In this document: positions 21,252 to 32,978 of the stretch, piece after piece
Numbering within the stretch: position 1 is the first letter of the stretch
How the letters are laid out: each line of letters starts with the position of its first letter
Assembly (NCBI GenBank): GCA_001465935.1
Contig: LNKV01000021.1
Coordinates: 156,501-220,500 of the forward strand
From: Clarireedia homoeocarpa
Lineage: Eukaryota > Ascomycota > Leotiomycetes > Helotiales > Rutstroemiaceae
DNA length: 64,000 nucleotides
Reading direction: 5' to 3'
Notes under the pieces: model-generated
Seen by the model: only the letters and a program-made list of their open reading frames with translations
Database searches by the model: none
Told to the model about the DNA's origin: nothing
Made by a program: the position numbers and the translations under genes

Positions 21252-21576
21252 TTGTTTGCTTGCTTGCTTGGTAGTCGCGAATACTTGAAAGGAATCGTAG
21301 AAACGGAGGTCATCTGAATGGAGTTCTTCATATTTTCCTCCTCTTCTCAAATTCAAATGCAGGCTTAATTTGCTTGCTGGCTTACTTGCTTGCTTCCAAG
21401 TCAGAGGTTCAGGTTCAGGTTGGGATCGGTTGGGCGTTTCGAGACTCGCTTGCTCGCTGGACGGGTGTTTACTTGGGTTTTAGCATAACTTATGGGGAGT
21501 TTATGTTGCTTCACTATTGAATCATTTTCTATCGCATTTGTCGTGTCTCGCCCCTGACAGCAAGCAAATAAATACA

Positions 21577-21600
21577 CACGCACGCACGCACGCACGCACG
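21577..21600. repeat. (ACGC)n microsatellite
   Basis: About six ACGC units. A TTTA repeat (about 21708-21731) and an ATTC-rich repeat (about 21800-21830) lie within the next 250 bp. Confidence 0.85.
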
Positions 21601-22694
21601 AAAGGTTTCTTGTGAAGAATATAAGTATGATTATGAGTACGAGTATAAGCAGGATCTTATCTTTCCTCGTTCGTACTGCCGGACATCGATAGATATTTCA
21701 AAGTCATTTATTTATTTATTTATTTATTTACATACTCCCTCTACTTCATTTATTTTTGTTCATTCGTTCTTTCGTTCATTCCTCCCTACTATATTCAACA
21801 CCTTCATTCACTCATTCATTCATTCATTCGTATCCATCCCCACCACAGTATCGTATCGTAGCCGGCCGCTGGTCGGTGCGCTCCGCTCCGCAATGTTGCG
21901 TGCGAGGGGTGGAAATTCAATCATATCTGTGCGGGCGGACGGTCGGTCGGAAACGACTATACTATAGTGTATGAGAAGTATGGATTTATCTGTCTTGCGA
22001 GTGGAATGTTATTTTTTGGAAAGGAAAAGAAGAAGAACAATAAGAAAGAAAGAAAAGAAGTTTCAATCTGCAGCAGCGGTAAGTGTAAATGTGTTGAGGG
22101 TACAGCAGGTTGACACAAAGAATAGTTAGTGCCTGTAAGGATCGAAATGACTAAAGCAAACTGTGCTTGTACTTGATACAACTAAACCGAACTGACTGAG
22201 CTATCTTGTGAGAACGAAGATATTCCCAGATTGAGCAACGATCTTCAAATGCCAGCTGTCCAATTCTCTTCTATTTTTAATCTACAGAATGTACTTGAAT
22301 CACTAATTTTGCTGCAGCTTGAGGATATAAACCTCCTTTGAGCTGCTATGTAGTTGGTTCTTCGGATAGATGGATCAGATCAGATCAGACTTAAATGCAA
22401 TCACTTTCTTTTCAAAGAGCTCTAAGACTCATATATCTACAGTGGGAAGGACCTAGGCTTATATAGATAGGCATTTCTCAGGCTAGTGGATAGCCAGACA
22501 CGTAAATTGCCCTTATATGGTTCAATAAACCCATGGACATGGTTCCAATTTCCCCCCTAAGTCTGGTCCCATATAGGCAGGCCCTACCACCAAATCCGTA
22601 CCCGTGGTTCCAACAGAATGCTTCATTGTGAAAGATTAAGTACTGTGATCCGGCTCTTCTCCATTTGTATTAATTGGAGAATGAGCGATGAGAT

Positions 22695-22912
22695 CTGAGG
22701 CGATGCGATGCGATGTGATGTGATGGGGTGGGTATAATAATCAAATTTGAATTGAAAGAACTCTCTTCTCTTGTCATTTCCCCGGGAGGATGGATGAATG
22801 GACCAATGTATGGATAGGTGGGTGAGTGGATGGATGGATAGAGAGATGTGTTTGATCAAGTTTCACATTTTTCAATGCTCGTGTAATGTGTTGTGTTGTG
22901 TTGTATTGTGTT
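22695..22912. repeat. Cluster of GATG/GGAT/GTGTT microsatellites
   Basis: Runs of GATGC/GATGTGATG (about 22700-22727), GGATGGAT variants (about 22789-22845) and TGTGTTGTGTTG (about 22887-22912). Another GGATGGAT run occurs at 22984-23000. Confidence 0.75.
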
Positions 22913-23094
22913 GAAGTGCCGAGGGCTAAAGGAAGTTGGCGGACTACGGGGAATATAGAATATCGTTTATATATACAGTGGAGGGATGGATGGATGGATG
23001 AATAACGGTCTTTAGAACTTACTGGTGGGGAAGAGTGAGAGGATATGAGAGATCGTATAAGATGTGGCGTCAGCTAAGCTTAGCACTCTGTATA

Positions 23095-23300
23095 TACTAT
23101 GGTAGTTGGCCGAATAAAACCAAATACTGGGTCTTGGAAACTTCTAGCGCCTTGCTTGATATAGTAATATCTCAAGCAAATGAATAGCTTTTATACTACA
23201 AATCAATCCTGTTTTCTTATATCTTATACCAAAACAGTATTAACTGCTGTAAGTGTTACAAGACCCAGTGTTTGGTTTTATTTAGCCTGTAACCATAGTA
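23095..23300. mobile_element. TA-flanked MITE (Stowaway/mariner-like), 202 bp
   Basis: The element (23097-23298) lies between two TA dinucleotides. Its arms, about 47 bp each, form an inverted repeat. The left arm runs CTATGGTAGTTGGCCGAATA, then AAACCAAATACTGGGTCTTG. The complement of the right arm runs CTATGGTTACAGGCTAAATA, then AAACCAAACACTGGGTCTTG. The roughly 100-bp core has no coding capacity. The differences between arms are mainly transitions, consistent with age or RIP. Confidence 0.78.
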
Positions 23301-23663
23301 TATAGAGAGAGAGAGAGTTCTTTCCAGGACGGGTGTGTTCCTATTGCAGAACTTTAAGCGGCCTTGATGTATGTTCTGTGACTGTGACTGAGTCCGAGGT
23401 TGCTGGTATATGGATGGATGTGGAGGTTCTTCGGGATGTTCAAGCTTACCTATAGGTAGGTAACCCAAGCCAGTGGGGGGCATCCACTTACCTACTGGGT
23501 TGAGGGCGTAGCCTACTTGTGGGAGTATTTAACTCTGGCTCTCTATGGTTACTTGATGGAACTATCCAGTCAAGCTTTCTTGGCTTCATGTCCAGCTTAC
23601 TAGAGTCATGCAGTTGAGTAGAGTAATCCGGCATGACTTATTAACTCTATTGTTTCGTTACTA

Positions 23664-23754
23664 GTACTATGTCCCCCATGAACAAAAGATTAAATTTTTA
23701 GGTGGTAAAATTCAGAAAAAAAAATGATTTTTGTTCAATGGGGGAATATAGTAC
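23664..23754. mobile_element. Foldback element copy A (91 bp)
   Basis: A hairpin-like element: GTACTATGTCCCCCATGAAC at the left faces the complement of TTTTGTTCAATGGGGGAATA plus TAGTAC at the right. The centre contains AAATTTTTAGGTGG and TTCAGAAAAAAAAATG. It shares internal sequence with copy B. Confidence 0.65.
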
Positions 23755-23851
23755 CTGTCTCTCCCCTGAAGATATTTCATGGGCGCTAAGAGTTGTGCTT
23801 CGAAAGTTGTCATGTTGTTTTTGACGTCCCTCTCGAGAACGTCTTGCCGTC

Positions 23852-23919
23852 GTGTGAAACCAAATATAAGCCATAATTGTCACTTCCCAAGAAATAGCAT
23901 CGCTTTTGGATTTTCACAG
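23852..23919. repeat. Diverged direct repeat, first copy
   Basis: GTGTGAAACCAAATATAAGC through CACTTCCCAAG to CGCTTTTGGATTTTCACA. It matches 24114-24178 (GTGAAACCAAACATATGCCC ... CACTTTTGGATTTTCATA) with mostly transition differences. Confidence 0.6.
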
Positions 23920-24113
23920 TTATAAGACCGGTTCGCACGGATAGCACAGTAGTAAAACCCCCAACTTCACATCAAGTTACCAACAAAACTAGGTCGGTCT
24001 ACCCCTAAGCAGTAGTCTAGCATACAAGATACACAAAATCGGCCTAGTTCATTGAAGAGGTTATTAGTAGAAAACTAGATACGTTTACAGAGTTTACACT
24101 CTGAGGAGGGTAT

Positions 24114-24178
24114 GTGAAACCAAACATATGCCCAAATTGTCATTTCTCCAGAAGCGGCGTCACTTTTGGATTTTCATA
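24114..24178. repeat. Diverged direct repeat, second copy
   Basis: Second copy of the segment at 23852-23919, in the same orientation. The pair is about 260 bp apart and may belong to a larger decayed duplication. Confidence 0.6.
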
Positions 24179-24464
24179 TGTCGTGTTGTGCCACACGTTG
24201 TGGGTATTCGTGCGAGGCGACATTATCTCAACCGGGGTGATCGCTTCATGTGATAGTAAATGGTGCTGTGTCCTCTCCATCTTGTAAGCTACTACTCTGT
24301 AAGAAGCTCTATACGGGAATGTGCAAAACTGCCGATTCAGGTGAGTCTGGTTGAGATCTGGTCCGCCCTATTGCACTTCAGGCCCGCTATTTAACACCGC
24401 TGAATAGGACTGTATAATGGGTCAATAGGACATCTGATAAAAATAGGCTGGCCGACTAGATACT

Positions 24465-24572
24465 ATACTATCTTCCTCATGAATAAAGGCTGAACTTTTA
24501 AGTGCCACGATGCAGAAAAAATTAACCTTCATTCATTGCGGGGGAGGGAGAGGGGTGGGGGTGGGGATAGTT
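24465..24572. mobile_element. Foldback element copy B
   Basis: The left arm ACTATCTTCCTCATGAATAA faces a right arm with CATTCATTGCGGGGGAGGG and GATAGT. The internal segment CTGAACTTTTAAGTG...GATGCAGAAAAAATTAA aligns with copy A. The arms are more eroded than in A. Confidence 0.5.
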
Positions 24573-24641
24573 CTGTCTTATTTGATAGTATAGTTGATTC
24601 TTTTAGATTTCGTTATAAGAACACATGTGTCAATGCCTTTC

Positions 24642-24918
24642 CACTCTCCTCCCCATAAATAAAGATTATTTAGTGGAAACGACAAGCGGAGCAACACGAG
24701 AGATGTTCATCAAGTAGAATCTACAGATCTTGACAGATTTCTGTTCACCTCAAGGTGTTACATCCACCCTGTATCAGCTGAAATTCAGATAGCAAAAGGG
24801 ACTAACAAGGTGTATCAACCGCTGCTCAGATAATACCGTTTCTACTGATTCTGTACTATCCTACTCCTGGTCCGCCAAAAAAAAAAAAAAAAAAATCATT
24901 TATAGGGGAGAGAGTATG
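24642..24918. mobile_element. Foldback element copy C (about 277 bp)
   Basis: The left arm CACTCTCCTCCCCATAAATA is complementary to the right arm TTTATAGGGGAGAGAGTATG. The core is longer than in A and B and includes an A19 run at 24877-24895. The arm sequence resembles the A/B family (TCCCCCATGAATAAA-type). Confidence 0.55.
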
Positions 24919-25707
24919 ATTTGAGAGCTCTTGCTGAGGTAGTATGGGGGAGGTGGGGGGGAGGTACGTAAGCTAGGTCAACTAGACTGGGGAGACAGTC
25001 CAAATTGGTAGACAGCCTGAATGGTTAGACTGGGTAGCATGAGTAGCCTCAATCTATTCTAAAAAGCACATAAGTAATGCAGCACTTTTAAAATAACCAG
25101 GACTTGTAGAACTACTACTGATCCCGATATGTTTCCAAAATTAGCTGTATTTCTTAGATATCAGCGTATTCGTTAAGCACGATGCAGCACTCGGAGCTGT
25201 TCGGGTTTTCGGTAATGTGGAGGAATGAGGTAGATCAATTTAGAAATATTGACAAATAGGCCCGAGGTACGAATGCGATGGACCAGATCGAGTAGGTGTC
25301 TTTAATGAATCAAAAAATATGCTGGCGAAAAGTCGATGTACCACATCCATAAGAATTTTCACCGACCAGAATATGTAACCTTAACACGTCATGATAAAGC
25401 GTTAGGATTGGGTAGAAACGGCATTTCGCCGGGCCAGCCCGGGAAAGGCGACAAGATGCATAGATTTAATCTAAGATTTTCGTTACACTCGTAGGATACT
25501 ACCTATGAATTGTGTGAACGCGGTCGAAGAAAGTCAAGATAGACTTGCATTTACCGTGCATATACTTTAATTCCTTCCTAAATCGACCCCCTCATTCCGG
25601 GGTCTTAAAGGACTAGGTCTTGGAAGTAATTATGGAAACGGTAGTTGGTGTCCTATTTATATATTTATACATTAATTAGGTCGCAATCACGGATAATCCG
25701 GGTAGCG

Positions 25708-25965
25708 ATGATTGGCAGAGCCCTGCTGACCTCCCCTTTTATTTTGGGTCTGAAGATCCTTAGGCTATTTAAGAATGACTATAATTATTTCGCATCAGCA
25801 CGAAGTATAAAAAAGATGGGAAAGCCTTACGGAAAGTTCGTCAATATACTGTTTGTTCTGTTTTTTTTGGGTTGTGCCGCCGATGGATTGTTTCTTTTAA
25901 TAAATTTTCATCAATATTGCCACTTCTCTAAGGCAAAAGGTAGAATATGTTTTGACGTTTGGTGA
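25708..25965 (+). CDS. Possible small membrane protein, unsupported by homology
   Basis: ATG to stop gives 85 aa with a hydrophobic segment (NILFVLFFLGCAADGLFLL). I do not recognise it. It lies in AT-rich, gene-poor DNA, has no visible partner gene and could be a chance frame. It is listed only because the hydrophobic segment is well formed. Confidence 0.15.
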   Translation: MIGRALLTSPFILGLKILRLFKNDYNYFASARSIKKMGKPYGKFVNILFVLFFLGCAADGLFLLINFHQYCHFSKAKGRICFDVW

Positions 25966-27022
25966 ATGAAAGACGTCGGGGGTGTATAGCTACTTATATT
26001 AGGATACTTTCATGTGCGAAAAGGTACGTCAACATTCCCAGCTGTCAGCCATATCCACAGCTCTAGGGTGTATCTAGTTAGAAAAACCTGGTAGATAAAA
26101 TGATTGTAGGAGGTTGTGCGGCGCTATCAGAATCTCATGTTAGAATTGACCGTTTGACACAAGACTGGGAGAATCGAAGCTAGTCCTTACCGTTGCGTGT
26201 AGAGGTATGTGCTCGCTTGCAAGTTAAGCCACTCACGGCTGATGAGTGCAGGTTAAGTAGCGACTGCTTCAGTTCTGCTGTTTTGCTTCCGAATAGATTG
26301 ATCTGCCAAGACCAGTCAATATGCCATCAATTGTTCACTATGTTTGATCGCGCACGCTTCTTAATCTTGGACGTTCTGGGTGATCGAAGTCGTTTAGTGA
26401 CCTCGTCGACAGGCTCTTTCTCAACAAGATAATGATGACTTCAGTAAAGAATTAGCAGAAATCACAAAATCGATTGAAAAAGATGATTATCGTTAATCTA
26501 CCTTGAAAATCGATGGATGAAGGAATCAGAAAGATGTTTGAACAGGTGCGAGAGTCTCGCAGGGTGATTCTATCAAGTGATGCATGCTCTATACTCATGG
26601 AAGAATCATGCAAGTTATTTCCGTTACAGATCAACGCAAAGCACGTCGTATTCTCATGATCAGTCTGCGCCTTCATCATTCATGGCCCGAATAATCACCG
26701 AGTATAGCTCCCAGTAGTTGGTGATTCCAATTAGAAAGCTCGAGGCTCCACTTCACCCCCTCGTTTCTCGCCTGCTATGACTAAATTTCGACTTTCCGGT
26801 CACCCATATAGATGACATACATCTATCTAACAGATTTTTTATCCTGGGAAGATGATGCTGAGTGGTGGTATGCATTCTCTCCAGTGATGGATGTAAGTAC
26901 TTCCAAGCTCTTGGCTGTAACTATTTGGCAACATCGGTCCACATTTCCTACCATTTTATTTCTAATCAAACTGCTATTTTGGTACGGCGACATATCTTTA
27001 CAGACAATCAGGTCGCGACTCG

Positions 27023-27427
27023 CTATCTGCCAAGAGCAACGATAGCTGCCAAGAGTAGTAAAGCCAAGGATGCTATGCAGAGAGTCCCCTTTGATACTAT
27101 ATAAAGCAACACAGAACCACATTGATTGCCTAAATTGGGATTTAGCGATGTCCGCTTACCCCGCGTCAGCCTCATGCTTGTCGAAAAGCATAAGTCGGAG
27201 GTTGCTCGGGATTTTGCGCCAAGGGAATGCTTGAATGTACTGTCCTCATTGGAACTACATATGCTTACACCGTGCCATAAAGTCGATTCTGGGGTCTGAG
27301 AAAAAAATCCCGATGAATTCCCGTATGTAAGAAGCAACCCTGGCTGCAGAACAAGACGCTGATCTAATGAGTTGTATTTATATGACCGTGCCCTGCTGAC
27401 TCGCTTTTCATTTTCTACATCAATCAT
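27023..27427 (-). CDS. Hypothetical protein with one C-terminal membrane segment
   Basis: From ATG at 27427 the minus-strand frame runs 134 codons. It ends in a hydrophobic stretch (TLCIASLALLLLAAIVAL) followed by a stop, resembling a tail anchor or the first exon of a larger membrane protein. The frame stays open upstream of this ATG to 27517. I recognise no family. Flanking frames look decayed, so a pseudogene fragment is equally likely. Confidence 0.25.
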   Translation of the reverse strand: MIDVENEKRVSRARSYKYNSLDQRLVLQPGLLLTYGNSSGFFSQTPESTLWHGVSICSSNEDSTFKHSLGAKSRATSDLCFSTSMRLTRGKRTSLNPNLGNQCGSVLLYIVSKGTLCIASLALLLLAAIVALGR

Positions 27428-27454
27428 GGAATATGGTGTCTCTTCGACTTCGAA

Positions 27455-29322
27455 TTGGTGGCTCTGCTGAGAGCCACTCGCGGCACTCGGATTCTGACTC
27501 AAAGACGACGCGATCAAACAATTGAATGTATCAAGCAGTTGAATACACCGAGGGATGGAATAAAAAGCAGCAACACGCAGTTAAAGATACCAGTTGTTTT
27601 CGACGATATTCGAAAGTTCCCGTCCTATCACCAATTGAAAACTTCAATCGGCGTCCGAAATCTTAGTTTCGAAGAACCAGAGATCATCGACTTAAACATT
27701 CCCATCGCCAAGGACATATCGGGATAGGACCAGCTCATCGTCGTAGATGTACAAAGAAGAAACTTGTATCATATCCAATAAGCCCGACTCCCTTGATATA
27801 GAGCAAAAACAACCGGGCTTGCAGGGTGGGGGCTGGCAGCATCGAGCAGAAGGCCTAGGTTTGCCTGAACTTACTCACAACTATAGATGCGATACGCCTC
27901 TGCGAACATTCACAAATATCATCGGATTAGTCATCACAACTACCCTCGATCACAATCGATGGAATCGAACGAGGTTGATATTTGGAAATAGACACTGATG
28001 CAAGGGGACATTAGATATCGACCGGCTGGCCTTGATCCGACTAACCGAGCAACATAAAGACCGATTACTCTGATATATTAGCATGCTGGCAATACTCTCG
28101 AACGAGCTTCGAACGAAACCACCAACGCATACAACTATTATTCTGAAAAACAGTCACGCTATGCCAAAGATGAAGGCACTTCCTCCATGGAAACTCAATG
28201 ATAGGCTCAGTTCACAAGCTCAACAAGACCTAGACGATCGTCGCCCCTGAAGTGAACTCTACCACTCAGTGGCATCCACAAAGCGAAAACCATTGTCCAG
28301 TATCCAGAACTACAATATTGGAACCATTGACATAAACTTTGGTGAAATCAACGAAGTCCAGAAGAAAGCCAATGACTGTCATCGTCGAATTTATACTTGG
28401 TATATGAAAACTCCAGTTGACCGACTTCGATACACAAGAATAATGAGTATACTATACTGACACTTCACAAGTACTAATGCGCAGAAGTCGTATTTGGACC
28501 CATTAACACCACGGAAGAGAAGAGTTCTGTGAAAAGCAAGAGGAATTCAGTAGCTGAAGGACAAGCATGAGCAATTTCACTTATGTTGGATCTAAAAGTG
28601 AACCTACGACAAATGAGACGAAAAATGTAGGATGTGGACCTCACTGTTTCTAATACGAGGTATTGCCGCAAAACTCCTTTCGTTCTTAACTTTCTGACAG
28701 GCTCGAAGACGAACGAGAACGCGGTCCTGGCATCTTATTGAGAGAATACAACGAATCGGAACTATACCTAGGAATGTGGCAGAGAGCATCAATTAAGCCG
28801 TGTCTTAATTCGAGTTGTATATGCCCTACAACAGAACGATGAAGTCCAACACGAGTAGCGATTCAATCCAGATATAATGACGGATACCATATTATCGCCT
28901 GTTTATCCCGCTGAGCACTCGAAATAGCCAGAAAATATAGAAAGACAGACACAGTGAATACTGACGACATGTCTCGGGAGACTTATTCCAAGATGACACT
29001 CAAATTCCACTATACGCAGCGCGGTCTTTCGGATAGTATATGGGATGGCTCAAATTCGAATTTTAGGAGCTCTCGGCTGGGGCTAGTCTTGCGAGCAGAG
29101 GGGTTTGGAGAGGTTCAATGCTCAAATGCATGGTTTTCCATATCCCCATCCGTGCAAGACAGTACTAGTGACAGAGTCAGAACAATGGGTAAAATCTATC
29201 ATGAGCGAAAGTGGAATACACTTAGAGATGTTGCTGGCAAGAGTCAATGGAAGGCGAAAACTCATGAGTGGACAGGTCTCGCATATTTAGTGGGAAAAGC
29301 ATCTTCTCCGATGACCCTTTGA
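27455..29322 (+). pseudogene. Decayed protein-like frames, family not recognised
   Basis: Several short plus-strand frames of ordinary amino-acid composition (27455-27727, 27747-27998, 28269-28460, 28954-29322) follow one another, separated by stops and frame changes. None has a recognisable domain. The series could be remnants of one or two genes or of a transposon. The evidence is weak. Confidence 0.25.
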
Positions 29323-29645
29323 CAGTGGCCTCACGCTGTCCCTGTCGATCGCTGATCCTATGCTATAACACCATTCACTAAAGCAGAATAGGCTTTCTCA
29401 ACGGAACCGTGGGACTCGTATTCGTCGAACCCGGATGAACACCCTTCGCATCCGTTCGTCCTTCAAGTTTCGGATGTTGCACTGCCATCTCGCCAATGCC
29501 TAAAGCCGCCGAATACTAACTACATCCAGTAACATAATACAGCTGCACAGTGGCAAACAACTGCCAAAAGCTCTCGACAGCTACGATTACGAACCTCGTC
29601 CAGCTAATCAACGAAGAGTCGAGAAAATCGCTGACAATCGTTATT

Positions 29646-29647
<2 letters not shown>

Positions 29648-29690
<43 letters not shown>
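29648..29690 (+). repeat. T43 homopolymer
   Basis: Forty-three consecutive T residues (an A43 tract on the minus strand). It could be the tail of a retroposed minus-strand copy or slippage; no target-site duplication was found by eye. Assembly length at such a run is uncertain. Confidence 0.85.
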
Positions 29691-29691
<1 letters not shown>

Positions 29692-30054
29692 GAAGAGGAC
29701 TCAACTGCAAAGTGAGTTCTGCGTCACAAACAAGGGAAAAGTAATGCTGCCCTGTTTTCAATAGCAAGTACGGTACGGAGGAATGGTGCGATTGGGAGGT
29801 CGTCTATGTAAAGACGATGCGGGAAAGTACGTGGCAGCTACAAATCAACATAGAGGAAACTGTACGGAGGCAAAGAGCGAGGGCATACACGGGATGGACG
29901 GATGGACGTATGGATACCGGATGGTTAAAGCGCATCGGGTTTCCTGAAGCAGTAGGTAGGAGCGAGAAGGGTGTTGCCGGAGTTTTGGGCTGGGAATAAA
30001 GCGTCAGAGGCTTGACATCGCAATGGCATCAGACGGCAGAGGCTTGAGGCTGCA

Positions 30055-30135
30055 TTGAAATACCTGGACAGCATGGAATACCCGGATGGCATGGAATGCC
30101 TGGACAACATGAAATATCTGGATGGCTTGGAATCC
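30055..30135. repeat. 18-bp minisatellite, four to five units
   Basis: Units such as ATGGAATACCCGGATGGC repeat at 18-bp steps (30055, 30073, 30091, 30109 and a partial at 30127), diverged by a few substitutions each. Confidence 0.75.
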
Positions 30136-31918
30136 CTTCGCGGGTGGTGATTGGGTTGGATGTGCGCGGCGTTGAAAGAGCCAATGGTCTGGCAATTCTG
30201 AAATCTACCTACGATAAGTACATTTTCATATCGATCACTCCATGAAACGCTATCTTGACGTCAAGAACCTTTCACCTTCTATCCGAATCGATTGGTGGAT
30301 AATGGATAAGGCCAGGATTGAATTCCTGGTGTGTTCGTGTCTAAAACTCCCCGAAGCCATATCCCAGTTGGTTCGGTTCGGTTCGAACTCCACGATATAA
30401 GTCTCTGATTGGCTTTCCTCGTTCCGCTAGTGCCCTGCGTGGGGTTTGAGGGGTCTTGGAGGCGATGGGTGGGTGCTCTTCGGGAAATAATATTGTTGGT
30501 GATAATCCTTCCCCTCGATATCGATTGATGGGTCCTTTCTCTTGGTGAAAAATTCGAACGACATCAGGTGAAGAAGGGACGAGGGGTCAAGATAAAGAAG
30601 GGGGCTGTGCAATTCTGTGCGGGTATTTAGCGGCGGAAGCAATGCATGGACGGGGGTATTTGGGTTTGATGGACCGGGACTTATCAGGGGAGACGGACCG
30701 GGAATATGAGGAACATGAACCCAGCAATAAACGCAATGCTAGGGAGAGTGGGGGAAAAATGGGTTATTAGCGGGCAATGGGTGAAAGGAGCAATACAGAT
30801 CCTCGGTAAAGCAAAGGAAGGGTTGCAATGGTGGGGTGGGAAAAAAGGTAAGACACACCCGACATCTAATCTGTACGTACAATTAACTGTTTTCGGAGCA
30901 TCGAAAGAACGGTAACCAACTTTTTCTTCGATAAAGGTATCGACGCTGACAACCAATCAATAGGGACCATTACGACCAAATCATCACTATTGGGCAACAA
31001 TACAACGTTTTCTCGTGCTTGTTCGGTAATGAGCTTTCTTAGTTACCTAAATGGTCTGTGTACAGTACGCAAATCCATTCAATCTGCACGTCTTCCGGAC
31101 TCCGAAATATCTGTCCCACCAATCGAACCGGGGTATCACCAGTGCCAAGACTGTAGCTACGGAAATGAGATGCATTGGCGTGATATTTATCACACAGCCA
31201 TGCATTGCCAACGTTAACGGTACATCTTGCGGCTTGCTAAGCTAAGCTGGGAGGAACAGTAAGAGCTGAGGTGAGAAAGTAGTCTTTACTGTTTCTATAC
31301 ATGGCAGTAGTTGTTTCTGCTGAAAGATACAAGGCATGAATTTTGGCATGATGATGTGCTTTAGTGGACCTTCGCCTGCGCTAGCATTTACAATTCTCGG
31401 GTAGATGGGCTTGGCGTGAGGTAATACAGACTCACAAAAAAAGTATGGTTGCAAAGATTGGTTGCATTGTGGCAATAAAGAAAACCACGAGTCTGTCGAG
31501 CGGTGAATGCTAAGGTGAGATACGAAGCACGAAGAAACAACGAAGTTGCTTGGCGCAGGGAAATTTAAAACAGGAATTAAATCTTGGCGTATCTAGACCA
31601 TTGTGGAGATATCTGGAGAATGGGGGTGTCTTGAGTGCGGAGACTTCAGCTCTAAAGGCCAAGGAGCCAAAGCAAATATTCGATGCTGGTTCAACGAAGT
31701 ACGAAGTAGATTCTTGGATTTGAGGTTCTGAATATGGCTGTAGCCGTCTATCTTTAATTCTATAGTATGTTATTAGTCTATGTACGTACTCTTATGCTAA
31801 ATTGTCCAATCCCGTATGCTTTTCCCATGTTTGTCTTAATTGCCGAACACAGTCAGAATGCCATAAGATATTCAGCGTTCAAAGGAGAGCTACTAGTGTT
31901 GGAAAGGCCTGATATCGG

Positions 31919-32978
31919 TCATGCTCTCCCAGCAACGTCCTGCTCATCCACCTTGGAAATCAACCAGCTTCCCATGAGAGCGAACTTGATTCCAGCCACC
32001 AACCATAGAACCGATTGTACCTCTCCTGTACCCTTACTGAGCCAGCCTCCAACTATTCCCCCAACCAGAGTCAATACGAAGGCAACAAATCTCTTATTCC
32101 TCTTCGGATTCTTGTTGATAGCCACTCCAAGCTTCACATCCGACATTAGATCACACAACAAGCTCGTAATAACGACGGTAGGGACCTCCCCCACTCCAAG
32201 CGTCCTAGATGCAACGATTTGCCCTGCAGCTTGAAAGCTCAGTAGCCCAATCGGTGCGAGCTGAGCCCAGTCAATATCTCCAGCTTTAACTTCGCCCCGA
32301 GTAGTGGAATTCAGGCCCGATGAAGCATTGCTGAGTAGATGCCCCTGTATGATCGCTGCTGAGATAATTACGAAAGCTAGCTGGATAGCGAAAGACAGAA
32401 AGAGCGTTCCGCGGCGAAGACCGATGAGGTATTTGTTAAGCCGGGAGAAGCAGAAAGACCCGATGATGAAACAGCCGATAGAGCAGAGAGATCTTGCCCA
32501 GCCGTATGGTCGATTGTTCTGATTAGAAGTGCCAGTTGCTACGAAAATCGTGTTACCTGAACGTCTTAGTTAGCTATTCACCTTCTGAAACTTACGGAAG
32601 ACTGTAAATGGGGGTAAAGCCTCGAAAGGCTGGGCATGTGGCTAAAAAATGTCATCTACCTGTTTGCATAGACACGAAAGTTCCATAAGCTACGATGAAT
32701 GGTCAGCATTGATCACATACCCCGCCGTATACTACCACATGAGCAAGTTACTTACTGATGTAGACTGCACTGTCGAGTAGCCCAGTAATAAAGCAACAGG
32801 CAAGTAGTTGAATATACGAGTACTGTGTGTCAATCTTCTGAATCCACCAGCTTGTAAGTCTCTGTGGGAATGGGCGTTCTTCTTTCGAGCCGAGCTGGCC
32901 TTGCTCAAGTCCAGCAAGAGAGGAGGGAGTTTGAGTCCCAGAGCCTTCGGTTTCTCCAGTCTCTTTGTCGAGTATCAT
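31919..32978 (-). CDS. DUF1275 (YoaK-like) multi-pass membrane protein
   Basis: Exons 32756-32978, 32660-32689 and 31919-32556 give 296 aa. ATG 32978 (MILDKETGETEG) is chosen because the frame upstream lacks an ATG. A polar N-terminus of about 50 residues precedes several hydrophobic segments: YIQLLACCFITGLLDSAVY, YGTFVSMQTGNTIFVATG, LFLSFAIQLAFVIISAAII, and VAFVLTLVGGIVGGWL. The TGNTIF and GEVPTVVITSLLCDLMSD motifs are characteristic of fungal DUF1275 proteins. Family function is unknown; a transport role is often suggested. The very small second exon (30 bp) is supported by the conserved FVSMQTGNT junction. There is no obvious functional link to its neighbours. Confidence 0.88.

Larger units (their letters stand above)
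21228..31918. other. Gene-poor, repeat-bearing block of 10.7 kb
   Basis: No gene could be supported across this interval. It contains a G15 run (21237-21251), microsatellites at about 21577-21830 and 22700-22910, inverted-repeat elements between 23.0 and 24.9 kb, a T43 run at 29648-29690 and an 18-bp minisatellite near 30.06 kb. Broken frames of protein-like composition lie at about 26.4-29.3 kb. The block looks like relic repeats and decayed genes. Confidence 0.55.

Noticed and set aside
20699..21356. Two long minus-strand frames (about 210 codons each)
   Set aside because: They are Pro/Leu/Ser-rich shadows produced by the purine-rich plus strand of the Bur6 gene.
31767..32234. 155-codon plus-strand frame
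   Set aside because: It is antisense to the DUF1275 gene, whose conserved GEVPTVVITSLLCD motif fixes the coding strand.
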